DNA of 43,241 nucleotides from Candidatus Kuenenia stuttgartensis (GTDB taxonomy: Bacteria > Gemmatimonadota > Gemmatimonadetes > Gemmatimonadales > Gemmatimonadaceae), in assembly GCA_943330235.2 (NCBI GenBank), contig CALQGY020000017.1:1-43241 (forward strand). The letters run 5' to 3'. Below are positions 42,748 to 43,241 of this stretch, in pieces. The position numbers and the translations under genes were made by a program. The notes beneath the pieces are model-generated. The model made no database searches, was not told the DNA's origin, and worked only from the letters and a program-made list of their open reading frames with translations. Within the stretch, counting starts at the first letter, position 1. Every line of letters begins with the position of its first letter.

Positions 42748-43241
42748 ATGCCGTCCCCCATCACGCACCGGCTGCCGGGTGACCGTCGTATCGCCGGCGT
42801 GGTGCTGGCGGCCGGCGCCTCGCGTCGGCTGGGCACGCCCAAGCAGCTCTTGCGCGACGCGGATGGTCGCACGCTCGTGATGCGGGCGGCGCAGCAGTTA
42901 CTCGACGCGGGCTGCGCACCGGTGCTCGTGGTGACCGGTGCGGAGCGCGCACCCATCGAGGCCGAGATCGCCCCGCTGCCCATCTCAGTCTGCTACAACG
43001 CCGAGTGGGGTGAAGGCATGGGCGGTTCGATCCGGTGCGCGGTCACGTGGCTGTCGGCGTGGGTGGAGTCGACGGGCTCGGCGCGCGATGCGCTGCTCGT
43101 GGTCGCCTGCGACATGCCGAGCGTCGATCACGCGCATGTGGAGGCGCTGGTCTTCGCGTCGGCTGATGGCACGCGGCGGGTGGCCTCCAACTACCACGAC
43201 GGTGCAGGGCGTCCCATTCGTGGCATTCCGGCACTGCTGCC
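42748..43241 (+). CDS. mocA: MocA-like molybdenum cofactor nucleotidyltransferase (3' end outside window)
   Basis: Only the first 164 codons are present. The nucleotidyltransferase signature is clear: AGVVLAAGASRRLGTPKQLL at about 16-35, then VLVVTGAERAPIEAEI, YNAEWGEGMGGSIRCAV and LLVVACDMPSV with the metal-binding Asp, followed by GRPIRGIPALL. The MocA type attaches CMP to molybdopterin to make the dinucleotide cofactor used by hydroxylases of this family. It begins 8 nt after the xdhC-like stop, so the run iorA-iorB-xdhC-mocA looks like a single operon. A related sugar- or phosphate-nucleotidyltransferase is less likely given this context. Confidence 0.88.
   Translation, partial: MPSPITHRLPGDRRIAGVVLAAGASRRLGTPKQLLRDADGRTLVMRAAQQLLDAGCAPVLVVTGAERAPIEAEIAPLPISVCYNAEWGEGMGGSIRCAVTWLSAWVESTGSARDALLVVACDMPSVDHAHVEALVFASADGTRRVASNYHDGAGRPIRGIPALL

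Overview
The window is a high-GC, densely packed stretch of chromosome from a Gram-negative bacterium, most likely a member of Gemmatimonadota (Gemmatimonas-like). That assignment is inferred from gene content and was not tested by any search. The pointers are a SusC/SusD-type outer-membrane pair outside an obvious Bacteroidota base composition, a DUF5916 protein, a TonB-plug-only protein, a TolB-like/TPR protein of the kind common in that phylum, many secreted lipoproteins, and PAS histidine kinases with C-terminal receiver domains. No rRNA, tRNA, CRISPR array, phage or transposase was seen.

Layout. (1) 1-2320: 3' part of a multi-PAS hybrid histidine kinase, closed by a long hairpin. (2) 7516-2416, minus strand: a co-directional run of four genes: secreted DsbA-like thioredoxin-fold protein, NTF2/SnoaL-like protein, amidase-signature hydrolase and DUF5916 outer-membrane-type protein. 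(3) 7607-12915, plus strand: a lipoprotein vanadium-dependent haloperoxidase followed by a 1258-residue lipoprotein with two FG-GAP/VCBS plus ASPIC/UnbV halves. (4) 12923-13867, minus: a small carboxypeptidase-regulatory plus TonB-plug protein with no barrel. (5) 14120-18809, plus: a SusC/SusD pair ended by a strong intrinsic terminator. (6) 19039-23542: dienelactone hydrolase lipoprotein, a truncated TolB-like/TPR gene, an N-formylglutamate-amidohydrolase-like protein and an M20 metallopeptidase. (7) 23841-26733: a translationally coupled FIST sensor and PAS-histidine-kinase-receiver. (8) 26810-29960: aromatic-amino-acid-type PLP decarboxylase and lactate permease. (9) 31962-29995, minus: a DedA membrane protein and a Fic-fold protein with a degenerate catalytic motif and a C-terminal winged helix, separated by an AT-rich island. 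(10) 38687-32147, minus: a complete RND tripartite efflux operon, TetR - TolC - membrane fusion protein - RND pump, with ATGA overlaps at two junctions. (11) 38819-end, plus: a two-subunit (IorAB-type) molybdenum hydroxylase with its maturation genes, XdhC-like and MocA-like (cut by the window end).

The most striking signals are four. The Fic-like protein has lost the catalytic His and most of the HPFxDGNGR loop but kept a winged helix. A 34-bp near-perfect palindrome, readable as two GCAAG-N6-CTTGC sites, sits between the tetR efflux operon and the hydroxylase operon. The TolB-like gene is cut exactly at the stop codon of its convergent neighbour. A tandem 9-nt unit array with an adjoining GC hairpin occurs both in an intergenic region and as the in-frame linker between the two halves of the giant VCBS/ASPIC protein.
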